A DNA stretch of 15,563 bases from Campylobacterota bacterium (GCA_013154075.1 JAADDG010000003.1:1-15563); one strand, 5' to 3'. Numbered from the stretch's first letter, positions 1 to 7,767 are shown. Translations and numbers: made by a program. The notes: a model not told the origin generated them from the sequence alone.

Positions 1-1137
1 TCTCCCGCTTTCAAGCTTGCTAAAGAGGGATTTTATCTATCTAAAATGCAGGCTTCTTTGATAAAGCTTTTGGAGCCTATCTTTACCGCTACCGATGAAG
101 CCAAAAGTATCTATGCCAAAGATGGGAAGCTGATAGATGAGAGGAGTATTTTTAGAAACGAAGAGTATGCGGATTTTTTGACTCTTTTTGCAAAAGAGGG
201 GGATGAAGTTTTTTATAAGGGTGAGATTGCCGATAGATTTGAGAAGATGTCTTTGGAAAACGAAGGAAATATAAGAAAAGAGGATTTAAAAAGATATGAG
301 GTAAAAGAGAGAGAGCCTATAGTATTTGAGTTTAAAGATTATAAGATTTTTACCAATTCGCCTCCATCTTCCGGGGGTATTTTGATAGCTTTTACTTTGA
401 TGCTTTTGGAAAATAGGAATTTGGGCGAGTTTGGCTCAATCTCTCATCTAAAGCATCTAATAGAGGCTATGAAAATTACGAGCGATTTTAGAAAAGATCA
501 TATAAACGAGCATCTACATAGTGAAAATTTGAAAGATATTTTGAAAAATGAGCATTTGATGAAAAATTTCCAAAAGAGTTATGAGAGCAGACTAAATCTG
601 TGGGGCAATACCACTCATATGAGTATTATCGATAAAGATGGAAATTGCGTAAGCGTAACGACCACGAACGGTGAAGGATCGGGATATATTCTGCCCCAAA
701 CCGGGATTATGCTAAATAATATGCTTGGAGAAGAGGATCTAAATCCTCACGGTTTTTTCAAATGGTCCTCATATGTGAGGCTCCCTTCGATGATGTCTCC
801 TACGATAGTTTTTAGGGAGAATAGACCTAAGCTTGTTTTGGGAAGTGCGGGAAGCAATAGGATAAGAAGCGCGATAGTCAATGTAATATTGAATAATCTA
901 ATTTTTGGAAAGAACCTTCAAGATAGTGTGGATGCTCCGAGAGTCCATTTTGAAAACGATAGAGTCTATATTGAGCCGGGATTTGAAAAAGAGGTGATAA
1001 ACGAGATAAAAAGACATTTTAAAGTAACGCTTTTTGATGAAAAAAGCCTATTTTTTGGAGGCGTAAACGCCGTATCGGGAGATTATGAAGGGGGATGCGA
1101 TCTTAGAAGAGGGGCTTATGTATTGAAAGTAGAATAA
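1..1137 (+). CDS. ggt: gamma-glutamyltranspeptidase, 5' end outside window
   Basis: The frame is open from base 1 (first residues SPAFKLAKEGF, matching the conserved GGT block 'PA-x-LA-x-EGF') and stops with TAA at 1135-1137. The signal peptide and N-terminal part lie off the left edge, so the ATG at 46 is an internal Met, not the start. GGTs hydrolyse glutathione and other gamma-glutamyl bonds in the periplasm and self-cleave into two subunits. The usual landmarks follow in order: FYKGEIA, SPPSSGG (361-378), GNTTHMS, where the first Thr (610-612) is the expected self-cleavage site and nucleophile, GIMLNNMLGEEDLNP, SMMSPTIV, and GSAGSNRI in place of the E. coli GSPGGS oxyanion block. The lid-loop region after the nucleophile is short. 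Family assignment is firm; the substrate is not proven. No terminator hairpin is seen after the stop. Confidence 0.95.
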   Translation, partial: SPAFKLAKEGFYLSKMQASLIKLLEPIFTATDEAKSIYAKDGKLIDERSIFRNEEYADFLTLFAKEGDEVFYKGEIADRFEKMSLENEGNIRKEDLKRYEVKEREPIVFEFKDYKIFTNSPPSSGGILIAFTLMLLENRNLGEFGSISHLKHLIEAMKITSDFRKDHINEHLHSENLKDILKNEHLMKNFQKSYESRLNLWGNTTHMSIIDKDGNCVSVTTTNGEGSGYILPQTGIMLNNMLGEEDLNPHGFFKWSSYVRLPSMMSPTIVFRENRPKLVLGSAGSNRIRSAIVNVILNNLIFGKNLQDSVDAPRVHFENDRVYIEPGFEKEVINEIKRHFKVTLFDEKSLFFGGVNAVSGDYEGGCDLRRGAYVLKVE

Positions 1138-1206
1138 GTATTTTATATTTGATAATTATTATTTCTTAGGTTTAATTATTTTAACTTATTTTTCAGTTTA
1201 TTTCCT

Positions 1207-1212
1207 TATAAT
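1207..1212 (+). promoter_or_regulatory. -10 box upstream of the 1245 gene
   Basis: A perfect TATAAT lies in an AT-rich, T-run-containing 107-bp intergenic region. It sits 32 bases before the GTG start at 1245. No convincing -35 is visible, which is usual for sigma70 promoters in Campylobacterota. Followed by the Shine-Dalgarno AAGGAAG at 1233-1239. Confidence 0.6.
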
Positions 1213-1244
1213 ATATATTTAAATCTTTATTTAAGGAAGTAAAG

Positions 1245-2087
1245 GTGTTAAAATATAGTGTATTTTGCTGTTTGTTTGTAATTGGTTATTTATGTGCAGA
1301 TGGAGGTTATAAGAATTTTGATGAGATGTTGAAGGTTGAGGGAGAAATTGATAAAGAAGATGTAAGTGACTATTTTAACTCTTATAATATTGATGAAAAC
1401 ACTCTATCAAAACTTATAGAAAAAGATATAAACTTAAAAACAAAAAGAGACTTTAGAAGTGATCTTATACTTTTAAACTCTCTTTTAAAAGATAAAAATT
1501 CTCTAATAGAACAGTTTTCCAAAAAATATAAAGGTGTCGATTTTTTAAAAGCTTCTTTTTGGTTAAGTTACAATAGAAGAATAGGCTCTTGGGTAGATGG
1601 GAAAACATACTTTTTATACCCTACAGATATAAAGAATACAAATCTTCAGTCTGCAACTTCGTTAAAAGAGACAACTAAATATTTTACTACAGAGTTTTAT
1701 GACGGAGTTATAGAATTTGAAGAAATAGATGGAGCGGTAAAGTATAAAATCACTTATAGAGGGATAACGAAATATATGGAAGTTCCTTTCTTTTCACTCT
1801 CATATTTCAATCCAAGTTCAGATATAGCTCAAGGTAAAAATAGCTCTCATAGAGTTACGATAGAAGCTATAGATAATAGAGGAAATGTAATAAAGAGAAT
1901 CAATGCCGTAATTACCGTTAAAGTAGGGAATGGATATCCCGCACCCGGGGGAGCAGGTGGTAGTACAACGAGTTCTAATTCTAATAATTCTACCTCTTCC
2001 TCAAGTGGAACTTCGAGTACTTCCATAAGTGTATCTAATTCGGGAGTTTCCGTAACCACACCTGCAGTAAGTGTTAACTTGCCTTAA
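1245..2087 (+). CDS. orphan exported protein, possible Ig/FN3-like domain and Ser/Thr/Asn-rich tail
   Basis: I do not recognise this 280-residue protein. The GTG start is supported by Shine-Dalgarno AAGGAAG at 1233-1239, five bases upstream. Residues 1-18 form a signal peptide (hydrophobic LFVIGYLCA, probable cleavage after the Ala); the Cys at 17 does not sit in a good lipobox, so a lipoprotein is less likely. Residues 25-110 are charged and probably helical. Residues 153-227 have alternating strands and the phrase FEEIDGAVKYKI, which resembles the 'V-x-G-A-x-x-Y' strand of bacterial FN3/Ig domains. A Pro/Gly linker (PAPGGAGG) leads to a low-complexity tail from 240, ending in three spaced VSV/ISV repeats. 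The gene is visibly more AT-rich than its neighbours and stands alone with its own promoter and terminator, suggesting an accessory surface or periplasmic protein. Function unknown. Confidence 0.8.
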   Translation: MLKYSVFCCLFVIGYLCADGGYKNFDEMLKVEGEIDKEDVSDYFNSYNIDENTLSKLIEKDINLKTKRDFRSDLILLNSLLKDKNSLIEQFSKKYKGVDFLKASFWLSYNRRIGSWVDGKTYFLYPTDIKNTNLQSATSLKETTKYFTTEFYDGVIEFEEIDGAVKYKITYRGITKYMEVPFFSLSYFNPSSDIAQGKNSSHRVTIEAIDNRGNVIKRINAVITVKVGNGYPAPGGAGGSTTSSNSNNSTSSSSGTSSTSISVSNSGVSVTTPAVSVNLP

Positions 2088-2112
2088 AAGAAGCGTTTTA
2101 AAACGCTTCTTT
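2087..2112. terminator. bidirectional intrinsic terminator
   Basis: A perfect 26-bp palindrome, arms AAAGAAGCGTTTT / AAAACGCTTCTTT, lies between the convergent 1245 gene and ppa. As RNA it folds to an 11-bp stem with a TTAA loop and has A/T-rich flanks on both sides, so it can work in both directions. It overlaps the last base of the upstream stop codon and the first two bases (2111-2112) of the ppa stop on the other strand. Confidence 0.85.
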
Positions 2113-2629
2113 ATTTATAATTTTTTATCGCCTCTTCAAGCATTTTAGCCGCTTCCTCTTTGCCGGAGAAGTCTTTGACTTTCACCCATTTGCCGGGCTC
2201 TAAAGTTTTGTATGTCTCGAAGAAATTTTTTATTTTATTTAAAATAGCTTTTGGAAGATAGTCTATCGTTTTTATCTCGTCATATGTAGGATCTATTTTA
2301 GATACCGGGACGGCCAAAAGCTTCTCATCCATTCCCGCTTCATCCTCCATTACAAGCATTCCGATTAGTCTGCATTTTATCACGCTTCCGGCTTGTACGG
2401 GATATTCGCCTATTACCAAGATATCCGCGGGATCTCCGTCTTTTGCCAATGTATTTGGTACAAATCCGTAATTTGCCGGATAAAACATCGCTCCGTATAA
2501 AACTCTATCCACTACTATCGCACCGCTATCTTTATCAAGCTCATATTTGATATTCGATCCGTAAGGAATCTCTATCAAAGCGTTTATTTTATCGGGATTC
2601 TCTCCCGCGGGAATTTTAGTGATATCCAT
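2111..2629 (-). CDS. ppa: inorganic pyrophosphatase (family I)
   Basis: Cytoplasmic enzyme that hydrolyses pyrophosphate to two phosphates and so pulls aminoacylation and polymerisation reactions forward. The 172-residue length is normal for bacterial family I. The signature DGDPAD (residues 64-69) carries the metal-binding Asp64, Asp66 and Asp69, and EDEAGMDEK (95-103) carries Asp96 and Asp101, matching E. coli D65, D67, D70, D97 and D102. The substrate-side residues Glu20, Lys28 and Arg42 are also present. The ATG overlaps the stop of the upstream gene by one base (TAATG), with Shine-Dalgarno AAAGGAG eight bases before it. It is the last gene of the aspS operon and ends in the shared palindromic terminator. 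Confidence 0.96.
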   Translation of the reverse strand: MDITKIPAGENPDKINALIEIPYGSNIKYELDKDSGAIVVDRVLYGAMFYPANYGFVPNTLAKDGDPADILVIGEYPVQAGSVIKCRLIGMLVMEDEAGMDEKLLAVPVSKIDPTYDEIKTIDYLPKAILNKIKNFFETYKTLEPGKWVKVKDFSGKEEAAKMLEEAIKNYK

Positions 2630-3378
2630 TACTCTATCTCCTTTAAAATTTTTAGATTTCTCTTTTTCATCTCTTCTTTGAAGAATTTACACCATTTATC
2701 GACTCTCTCTTTGTCGTAATCGGCTATATAGATCTCAGCCGTCTTCTTATCTCCCTCGATTTTTGGCAAAGATGAAAACTCAATGTCTTTTGGAAGCTGT
2801 TTCATTATATCTATCAGATAGTTTTCGCTTGTATCGGCTATGAAATTGCAAAAGTATTTCTTTTTGTTTTTGGGATAGAATCTATCCAAAGCCTCTATTA
2901 CCATAGGATGAGCCATTTCAGGAAAACCGGGCGTGAAAAAAAATCTCTCGTCTATAAAAAAGCCCGGAACTTTGTTTACTACGTTTGTCAAAAGTCCCGA
3001 ATTTACGGGAAGTTTGGCCATATTCACCCTGTGAGGATAGGCGCTTTCTCCAAACTGTTTCAAAATCAGCTCCAAAGCCTCTTTGTTCGTCTCCATCTCT
3101 CCATTTGTAAAGACTTTGGCCGCCACCTCTCTTGTGTAATCGTCAGGGGTTGCTCCTATACCGCCGAAGCTAAACATCACGGAGTTTGGATCGTTTTTGA
3201 TTAGATTATAAACGTCGGCCATGAAGGATGGATCGTCTTTGATGACGAAATTTGCTTTCTGCTCCCATCCTCTCTTTCTAAGTTCTCTGTTTACGAACTC
3301 AAAATGACTATCCTTCCTTCTGCCGTTTAACAGTTCGGTACCGATTATTACGGTGTAGAAATTGGGATTTTCTATCAT
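2629..3378 (-). CDS. CinA/MoaB-fold (molybdopterin-binding-like) protein
   Basis: A 249-residue protein with the N-terminal fold of CinA and the MoaB/MogA family. The start shows GTELLNGRRKDSH (residues 13-25; compare GDELLLGQ-x-x-DTN in CinA), and GGIGATPDDYTRE (72-84) matches the 'GG-x-G-x-T-x-DD-x-T' nucleotide or pterin-binding motif. The C-terminal nicotinamide-nucleotide amidohydrolase domain of full-length CinA is absent. Stand-alone proteins of this type are often annotated as competence/damage-inducible or molybdopterin-binding proteins, but their reaction is mostly unproven; ADP-ribose pyrophosphatase-like activity is another option. It overlaps adk by four bases (ATGA) and ppa by one. 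No strong Shine-Dalgarno is seen, so translation probably depends on coupling to adk. Confidence 0.85.
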   Translation of the reverse strand: MIENPNFYTVIIGTELLNGRRKDSHFEFVNRELRKRGWEQKANFVIKDDPSFMADVYNLIKNDPNSVMFSFGGIGATPDDYTREVAAKVFTNGEMETNKEALELILKQFGESAYPHRVNMAKLPVNSGLLTNVVNKVPGFFIDERFFFTPGFPEMAHPMVIEALDRFYPKNKKKYFCNFIADTSENYLIDIMKQLPKDIEFSSLPKIEGDKKTAEIYIADYDKERVDKWCKFFKEEMKKRNLKILKEIE

Positions 3379-3950
3379 ATTTTGCTTTTTATAAAATTTT
3401 CCATATCCTCTACGATCTCTTCGATCGTTCTCTCACCGTTGATTTTTTTCAAAAGCCCTTTTTTGGAGTAAAAATCCTCTATCTCTTTCAAAGGCTCCAT
3501 GAAAACTTTCATTCTGTTGTTAAAAACTTCGATATTGTCGTCCGCTCCTCTGTTTCTGCCAAGAACTCTGTCTCTTGCCACATCTTCGCTAACTTCCACT
3601 TCGATGACGGCTTTTAGCTCTATGTCTTTTTCTTTTTGCAAAATCTCATCCAAAGCTTTCATCTGCTCGACGCTTCTTGGAAAACCGTCTATCAAAATCA
3701 CCTCTTTGTCGCTATTTTTAATAGCGTTTATTATCGTATTGATAACGATATCCAAAGGAACGAGATTTCCTTTCGAGATGATCGAATCTATCTGTTTGCC
3801 AAGCTCGCTTCCGCTTGCAACTTCGGCTCTTAGAAGATCGCCCGTAGAGTAGTGGGCGATTTTGTCGGGATTGTGTTCGGCTATGATTTGAGCGTCGGTG
3901 GTTTTGCCGCTGCCGGGTGCTCCGATGATTAGGAAAAGTTTTTTCATCAT
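3375..3950 (-). CDS. adk: adenylate kinase, short-LID type
   Basis: Catalyses ATP + AMP to 2 ADP in the cytoplasm. The P-loop GAPGSGKT is at residues 10-17, the NMP-binding segment with TGDLLR at 36-41, and DGFPR at 88-92. The LID is the short form (GRNRGADDN, 131-139) without the zinc-finger insert, giving 191 residues, the size seen in Helicobacter and Campylobacter Adk. Short-LID proteins also resemble UMP/CMP kinases, so some overlap of annotation is possible, but the operon position next to aspS and ppa matches C. jejuni adk. Two adjacent Met codons exist. The first overlaps the aspS stop (TAATG) and has AAGGA just upstream; the second (3945-3947) is also possible. Confidence 0.94.
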   Translation of the reverse strand: MMKKLFLIIGAPGSGKTTDAQIIAEHNPDKIAHYSTGDLLRAEVASGSELGKQIDSIISKGNLVPLDIVINTIINAIKNSDKEVILIDGFPRSVEQMKALDEILQKEKDIELKAVIEVEVSEDVARDRVLGRNRGADDNIEVFNNRMKVFMEPLKEIEDFYSKKGLLKKINGERTIEEIVEDMENFIKSKI

Positions 3951-5701
3951 TAATCCTTTTTGATCTCTCTTATTCTTAGATGAAGCTCTTTTAACTGCTC
4001 TCTATCCACTCTGCTTGGAGCTTCCGTTAGTAGACATTGAGCTCTTTGAGTTTTAGGGAACGCTATTACGTCTCTTATGCTTTCGGTTTTGGCAAGAAGC
4101 ATAATGAGTCTATCGAGTCCGAATGCCAATCCTCCGTGAGGAGGCGCGCCGAATTTCAAAGCCTCAAGCAAAAAGCCGAACTTCTCTCTCGCTTCCTCTT
4201 GAGATATTCCAAGAAGTTTGAAAACCTCCTCTTGGATCTGCTCTTTGTGTATTCTTATACTTCCGCCGCCTATCTCGATACCGTTTATTACAAGATCGTA
4301 GGCTATAGATTCTATCTCTTCGATATCTCCCACTTTTACGTCTTTTGGCATGGTAAATGGGTGGTGAAGGGCTTTTACTTTGCCGTCTTCCACTTCAAAC
4401 ATCGGAAAATCAACGATCCAAACGAATTCAAATCTATTTTCATCGATCAGCCCCATCTGTTTGGCTATCTCAATTCTAAGTCTTCCCATATAATCAAGCA
4501 CAAGCTTCTTCTCTCCGGCTCCGAAAAATACGATATCTCCCGTTTTAAGCTCGCATCTGTTTATTAGCTCTTCTACCGATTTTTCGCTCATAAATTTCAA
4601 AAGAGGTCCCTTTAATCCTTCCTCTTTCATCTGAAAGTATCCAAGTCCGCCGGCACCGAATTTCCTAACGAAATTTTCAAGCTCTTTTATCATTTTTCTT
4701 GAAAAGAAATTATCTCCGCCGGGAACTTTTAAAGCTTTGATTCTATTTAGATATTTGTTGCTGGCGATTGTAGAGAATATTTCGTTTGTGGAGTCCTCGA
4801 ACAGATCGGCAACCTCCACCATCTTTAGGTCATACCTAAGATCGGGGCGATCGGTACCGTACAGCTCCATAGCCTCTTTGTATTTCATTCTTCTAAAGGG
4901 GGGATTTATCTCATATCCCGCCGCTTTGAAGGCCTCTTTGACAACCTCTTCGGCTACCTTCATCACGTCTTCATCACTGCAAAAACTCATCTCTATATCT
5001 ATCTGAGTAAATTCGGGCTGTCTGTCCGCCCTTAGATCCTCGTCTCTAAAACATTTGGCTATCTGAAAGTATCTGTCAAATCCCGCCACCATCAAAAGCT
5101 GTTTGAAAAGCTGGGGAGATTGAGGGAGTGCATAGAATTCTCCGGGATATATTCTGCTTGGAACAAGATAGTCTCTTGCTCCCTCGGGGGTGGATTTTGT
5201 CAAGACGGGAGTTTCGACCTCCAAAAATCCGAGTTTGTCGAGAGTGTTTCTAACCGCTACCGTAACTTTGCTTCTTAAAGCGAAAATATCGTAAAGCTTC
5301 TTTTTTCTAAGATCAAGATATCTATATTTTAGCCTAATCTCTTCGTTTACGTTTTGATCGCCTATGACAAACGGCAAAGGAGCACTGGAGTTTTCAATAA
5401 TCAGCTCATCTACCACAACCTCTATTTTTCCGGTTTTTAGTTTCGGATTCTCAAGGCCTTTGCCTCTGGCTCTAACTTTGCCTTTGGCCAAAAGTACATA
5501 TTCGTCTCTTACCTGTGTGGCTATTTGATGGGCTTTTTCGCTGTCCGCCGGATCGCATACAAGCTGGATCAGACCGGTTTTATCTCTAAGATCGATAAAG
5601 ATAACACCGCCGTGGTCTCGGTAGCTGTTTGCCCATCCGCAAAGCTCTACCTTTTTTCCTATGTCGTTTTCATTCAATTCTGCGCAGTAGTGAGTTCTCA
5701 C
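3950..5701 (-). CDS. aspS: aspartate--tRNA ligase, probably also charging tRNA-Asn
   Basis: Class II synthetase of 583 residues with the bacterial layout: N-terminal OB-fold anticodon-binding domain (about 1-110), catalytic core, and GAD insertion (about 285-420). Motif 2 is FRDEDLRADRQPEFTQ (218-233), with QSPQLFKQ at 194-201, and motif 3 is GLAFGLDRLIMLL (524-536). The start is GTG at 5699-5701. An ATG two bases upstream is out of frame, and AGGA lies seven bases before the GTG. Leu83 and Leu88 in the anticodon-domain loop (GLENPKL) correspond, as I recall, to the two leucines linked to the non-discriminating H. pylori enzyme, so this AspRS may also make Asp-tRNA-Asn for GatCAB. That point is inference. 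First gene of the aspS-adk-cinA-like-ppa operon. Confidence 0.97.
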   Translation of the reverse strand: MRTHYCAELNENDIGKKVELCGWANSYRDHGGVIFIDLRDKTGLIQLVCDPADSEKAHQIATQVRDEYVLLAKGKVRARGKGLENPKLKTGKIEVVVDELIIENSSAPLPFVIGDQNVNEEIRLKYRYLDLRKKKLYDIFALRSKVTVAVRNTLDKLGFLEVETPVLTKSTPEGARDYLVPSRIYPGEFYALPQSPQLFKQLLMVAGFDRYFQIAKCFRDEDLRADRQPEFTQIDIEMSFCSDEDVMKVAEEVVKEAFKAAGYEINPPFRRMKYKEAMELYGTDRPDLRYDLKMVEVADLFEDSTNEIFSTIASNKYLNRIKALKVPGGDNFFSRKMIKELENFVRKFGAGGLGYFQMKEEGLKGPLLKFMSEKSVEELINRCELKTGDIVFFGAGEKKLVLDYMGRLRIEIAKQMGLIDENRFEFVWIVDFPMFEVEDGKVKALHHPFTMPKDVKVGDIEEIESIAYDLVINGIEIGGGSIRIHKEQIQEEVFKLLGISQEEAREKFGFLLEALKFGAPPHGGLAFGLDRLIMLLAKTESIRDVIAFPKTQRAQCLLTEAPSRVDREQLKELHLRIREIKKD

Positions 5702-5749
5702 ATCCTATTCCTATTTGTAAAATATTTGATTACTTTTTGAAAAGGCCTG

Positions 5750-5755
5750 ATTATA
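5750..5755 (-). promoter_or_regulatory. -10 box of the aspS operon
   Basis: Read on the minus strand, a T7 run is followed by GA and then TATAAT, the typical Campylobacterota sigma70 arrangement. It lies 48 bases before the aspS GTG. The rest of the 99-bp gap between the glycosyltransferase stop and aspS shows no other feature and no clear terminator, so read-through from the glycosyltransferase pair is possible. Confidence 0.7.
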
Positions 5756-5800
5756 TCAAAAAAATGCTTTTTGTATTATGAAAGCTTAAAAAAAGCCATC

Positions 5801-6847
5801 TTATCTTTTCTCTATCACTTTTTCGAAAAGTTTAAGATAATTTTTTGCCGTTTTTTCCCATCTAAAGAGGGAGGCTCTTTTGTATCCTTTTTGGGCGAGC
5901 TCTTTTTGGAGGTTTTCGTCTTTTATAAGCATCGTTAGTTTTTTGGCGATATCTTCTACGCTGTTTGGATCTACGTAAAGGGCGGCGTTTGCGCATATTT
6001 CGGGCATGGATGAGAGATTTGAGGTAATTACCGGAGTTTTTGAGGCCATCGCCTCAAGCAAAGGAAAGCCGAACCCTTCATAAAAAGAGGGGTATATGAA
6101 GATTTTGGCTTTCAGATATAGTTCTTGTAGCTCTTTTAGATCCAAGTTTGAGTGGAATATTATATTTTCATCCATTTTGGCTTTTTGCAAAGCGAGTATG
6201 TTTTTGGGGCGGATTGCGAAGTTTGAGGAGAAGTTTCCCACTATGACAAGCTTATATTTAAATTCGCTTGGGAGTCTTTTGAAAGCTTCTATTACGGAGG
6301 AGAAGTTTTTTCTCTCATTCAGGCTTCCCACATACAAAATGATATTTTCCTTTTTTATCTCTCTTTTTTCGAAAAACGAATCCAAAATACCGTTGTATAT
6401 GATATCTATCTTCTCTTTTGCGAAAGGGTAGTGTCTGACTATTTCTTCTTTGGATGCTTTTGAGATAGTAACGATTCTATCGGCTCTTTGTAGTATCAGA
6501 GGAATAACCGTTTTGTAATAGAGATAGAAAAATTTCGAGACGGTTTTGGGGTGAGTGAGATATGCTACGTCGTGAAGCGTTACCACGAGCTTTGTGTTTT
6601 TGAACGTCCAAAAGGGGGCGATGTTGGCGGGGGAGTATAAAAGATCGTATTTTTTGGCGATAAACGGCAATCTGATGTGTTCCCATAGGTGTTGAAGGTA
6701 TCTGTTTTTGGATTTGGGTTTTGCTATGGAGATGTCGGATATTTTGTTTAGGTACTTTACTATATTTGCCGTAAATACTTCCACTCCGCTTTGGGTTTGA
6801 TGGGCCAAAGCCCTTCCGTCTATTAGAATCTTATATTTTTTTTGCAA
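5801..6847 (-). CDS. glycosyltransferase, GT4 family
   Basis: A 348-residue GT-B fold retaining glycosyltransferase, probably acting on a lipid-linked or surface glycan at the cytoplasmic face of the membrane. The N-terminal half has DGRALAHQTQSGVEVFTANI (10-29), the usual Gly-rich acceptor-side start, and the C-terminal half has LYVGSLNERKN (171-181) and the E-x7-E motif EGFGFPLLE (Glu257, Glu265). The donor and acceptor sugars cannot be read from the sequence. The start is TTG at 6845-6847, with Shine-Dalgarno AAAGGAA nine bases upstream; it lies inside the end of the GT2 gene, giving a 17-bp overlap that contains eight consecutive A residues. Co-transcribed with the GT2 gene. No other glycan locus genes are in view. 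Confidence 0.9.
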   Translation of the reverse strand: MQKKYKILIDGRALAHQTQSGVEVFTANIVKYLNKISDISIAKPKSKNRYLQHLWEHIRLPFIAKKYDLLYSPANIAPFWTFKNTKLVVTLHDVAYLTHPKTVSKFFYLYYKTVIPLILQRADRIVTISKASKEEIVRHYPFAKEKIDIIYNGILDSFFEKREIKKENIILYVGSLNERKNFSSVIEAFKRLPSEFKYKLVIVGNFSSNFAIRPKNILALQKAKMDENIIFHSNLDLKELQELYLKAKIFIYPSFYEGFGFPLLEAMASKTPVITSNLSSMPEICANAALYVDPNSVEDIAKKLTMLIKDENLQKELAQKGYKRASLFRWEKTAKNYLKLFEKVIEKR

Positions 6848-7721
6848 GATACTTTATTCCTTTCAAATAGCCTTTGATCTCTTCAAAATCGCCTTTTAAC
6901 AACGAAGCTAAAATATATCCTATATATGTCCACCAAATAGTTAAATACTTGTAATTTCCTCTTTTCGATAAAGAGAGTAGCTTGTAGTGGTTCACCACTT
7001 TCATAAAAGCTACATTTTCCACTCTGTCTCTTGATAGAGGAGATTTGAAATGTTTGACTTTCAAAGCCGGATTTACTATCAAATCTCCCTTTTGTGAGGC
7101 TATCAAAGAGAAATATATATCCTCTCCCAATGAGTAGCTATTGAAATAGTCTTGAAATTTAGCCTCTTTTAGCGCCTCTTTTCTAAAAGACATATTGCAT
7201 CCGTCAAGATATTGGCTTACAAACGGCTCTTTTTGACTTTTCCATAGATACATCGAGGAGTTCATCATTGAGAGAGATAGTTTTGATTTGTCGTTGGAGT
7301 GGTAGAGAAATAAGATAGAGTATAATTTCCTAAAAAAAGAGTAATCGGGAAGCAGCATATCCACTCCTCCCACTCCCGCGGCGTTTGGAAATTTGGCGTA
7401 TGTATCAAGGAGGATTTTTATATAGTTTTTATCTATCTCTACATCATCGTCCAAAAATAGAATTTTGTCGCTTTTAGCTCTCTTGATGGCTTCGAGTCTC
7501 GATCTAAAGAGTCCCGGAGAGGTTTTTTTGAAATAGCTAAAGTCATACCCCTCACAGATAGATTGTAGCTCTTTTTGTTTCTCTTTATCTATCTCTCCGT
7601 CGTCGATTATCAAAATCTCTATATCTTTTTTAGAGATATTTTGCTGTTTGGAGATGGAGATTAGGCAGTTTGTAAGATCTTTTATTCTGTTTTTCGTGCA
7701 AAGGGCTACCGTCAAATTCAT
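6831..7721 (-). CDS. glycosyltransferase, GT2 family
   Basis: A 296-residue GT-A fold inverting glycosyltransferase. The start TVALCTKNR is the usual first strand of GT2 enzymes. IIDDGE (38-43) and FLDDDVEID (89-97) give the nucleotide-sugar and metal sites, with the DXD motif at Asp91-Asp93. YLDGCNMSFRKEAL (171-184) and LGEDIYF (198-204) give the acceptor loop and the catalytic ED. A hydrophobic C-terminal segment (about 258-275) may attach it to the membrane. The ATG at 7719-7721 has no Shine-Dalgarno (the preceding bases read ATTCCTT), while TATAAT boxes lie so close that the mRNA would be leaderless or have a leader of only about seven bases. It is the first gene of the two-gene GT operon, divergent from lutA. 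Confidence 0.9.
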   Translation of the reverse strand: MNLTVALCTKNRIKDLTNCLISISKQQNISKKDIEILIIDDGEIDKEKQKELQSICEGYDFSYFKKTSPGLFRSRLEAIKRAKSDKILFLDDDVEIDKNYIKILLDTYAKFPNAAGVGGVDMLLPDYSFFRKLYSILFLYHSNDKSKLSLSMMNSSMYLWKSQKEPFVSQYLDGCNMSFRKEALKEAKFQDYFNSYSLGEDIYFSLIASQKGDLIVNPALKVKHFKSPLSRDRVENVAFMKVVNHYKLLSLSKRGNYKYLTIWWTYIGYILASLLKGDFEEIKGYLKGIKYLAKKI

Positions 7722-7726
7722 AAGGA

Positions 7727-7740
7727 ATTATACAATTATA
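7727..7740 (-). promoter_or_regulatory. tandem -10 boxes of the glycosyltransferase pair
   Basis: Two perfect TATAAT hexamers read on the minus strand, at 7735-7740 and 7727-7732. A start site six to seven bases after the second falls on the ATG itself; after the first it leaves about seven bases of leader. No Shine-Dalgarno fits in either case. Confidence 0.6.
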
Positions 7741-7761
7741 GTTTGTAAAAAGTAAATTGGG

Positions 7762-7767
7762 TATAAT
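7762..7767 (+). promoter_or_regulatory. -10 box of the lutABC operon, apparently leaderless
   Basis: GGGTATAAT lies seven bases before the ATG at 7775, so normal initiation six to eight bases downstream would place the mRNA 5' end at or next to the A of the start codon. There is no purine-rich Shine-Dalgarno in this gap. Confidence 0.7.

Noticed and set aside
1151..1165. GATAAT-ATTAT-like stretch resembling a Fur box upstream of the 1245 gene
   Set aside because: The region is almost pure A/T, the match covers only part of the 19-bp consensus, and nothing links the gene to iron.
1847..2059. Minus-strand frame rich in Glu, Leu and Val opposite the low-complexity tail
   Set aside because: It is the mirror of the Ser/Thr-rich repeats, with no promoter or ribosome site, and it crosses no conserved region.
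4037..4567. Long plus-strand open frame inside aspS (176 residues), and similar frames opposite other genes
   Set aside because: Antisense shadow of a strongly conserved synthetase; no Shine-Dalgarno or recognisable motifs.
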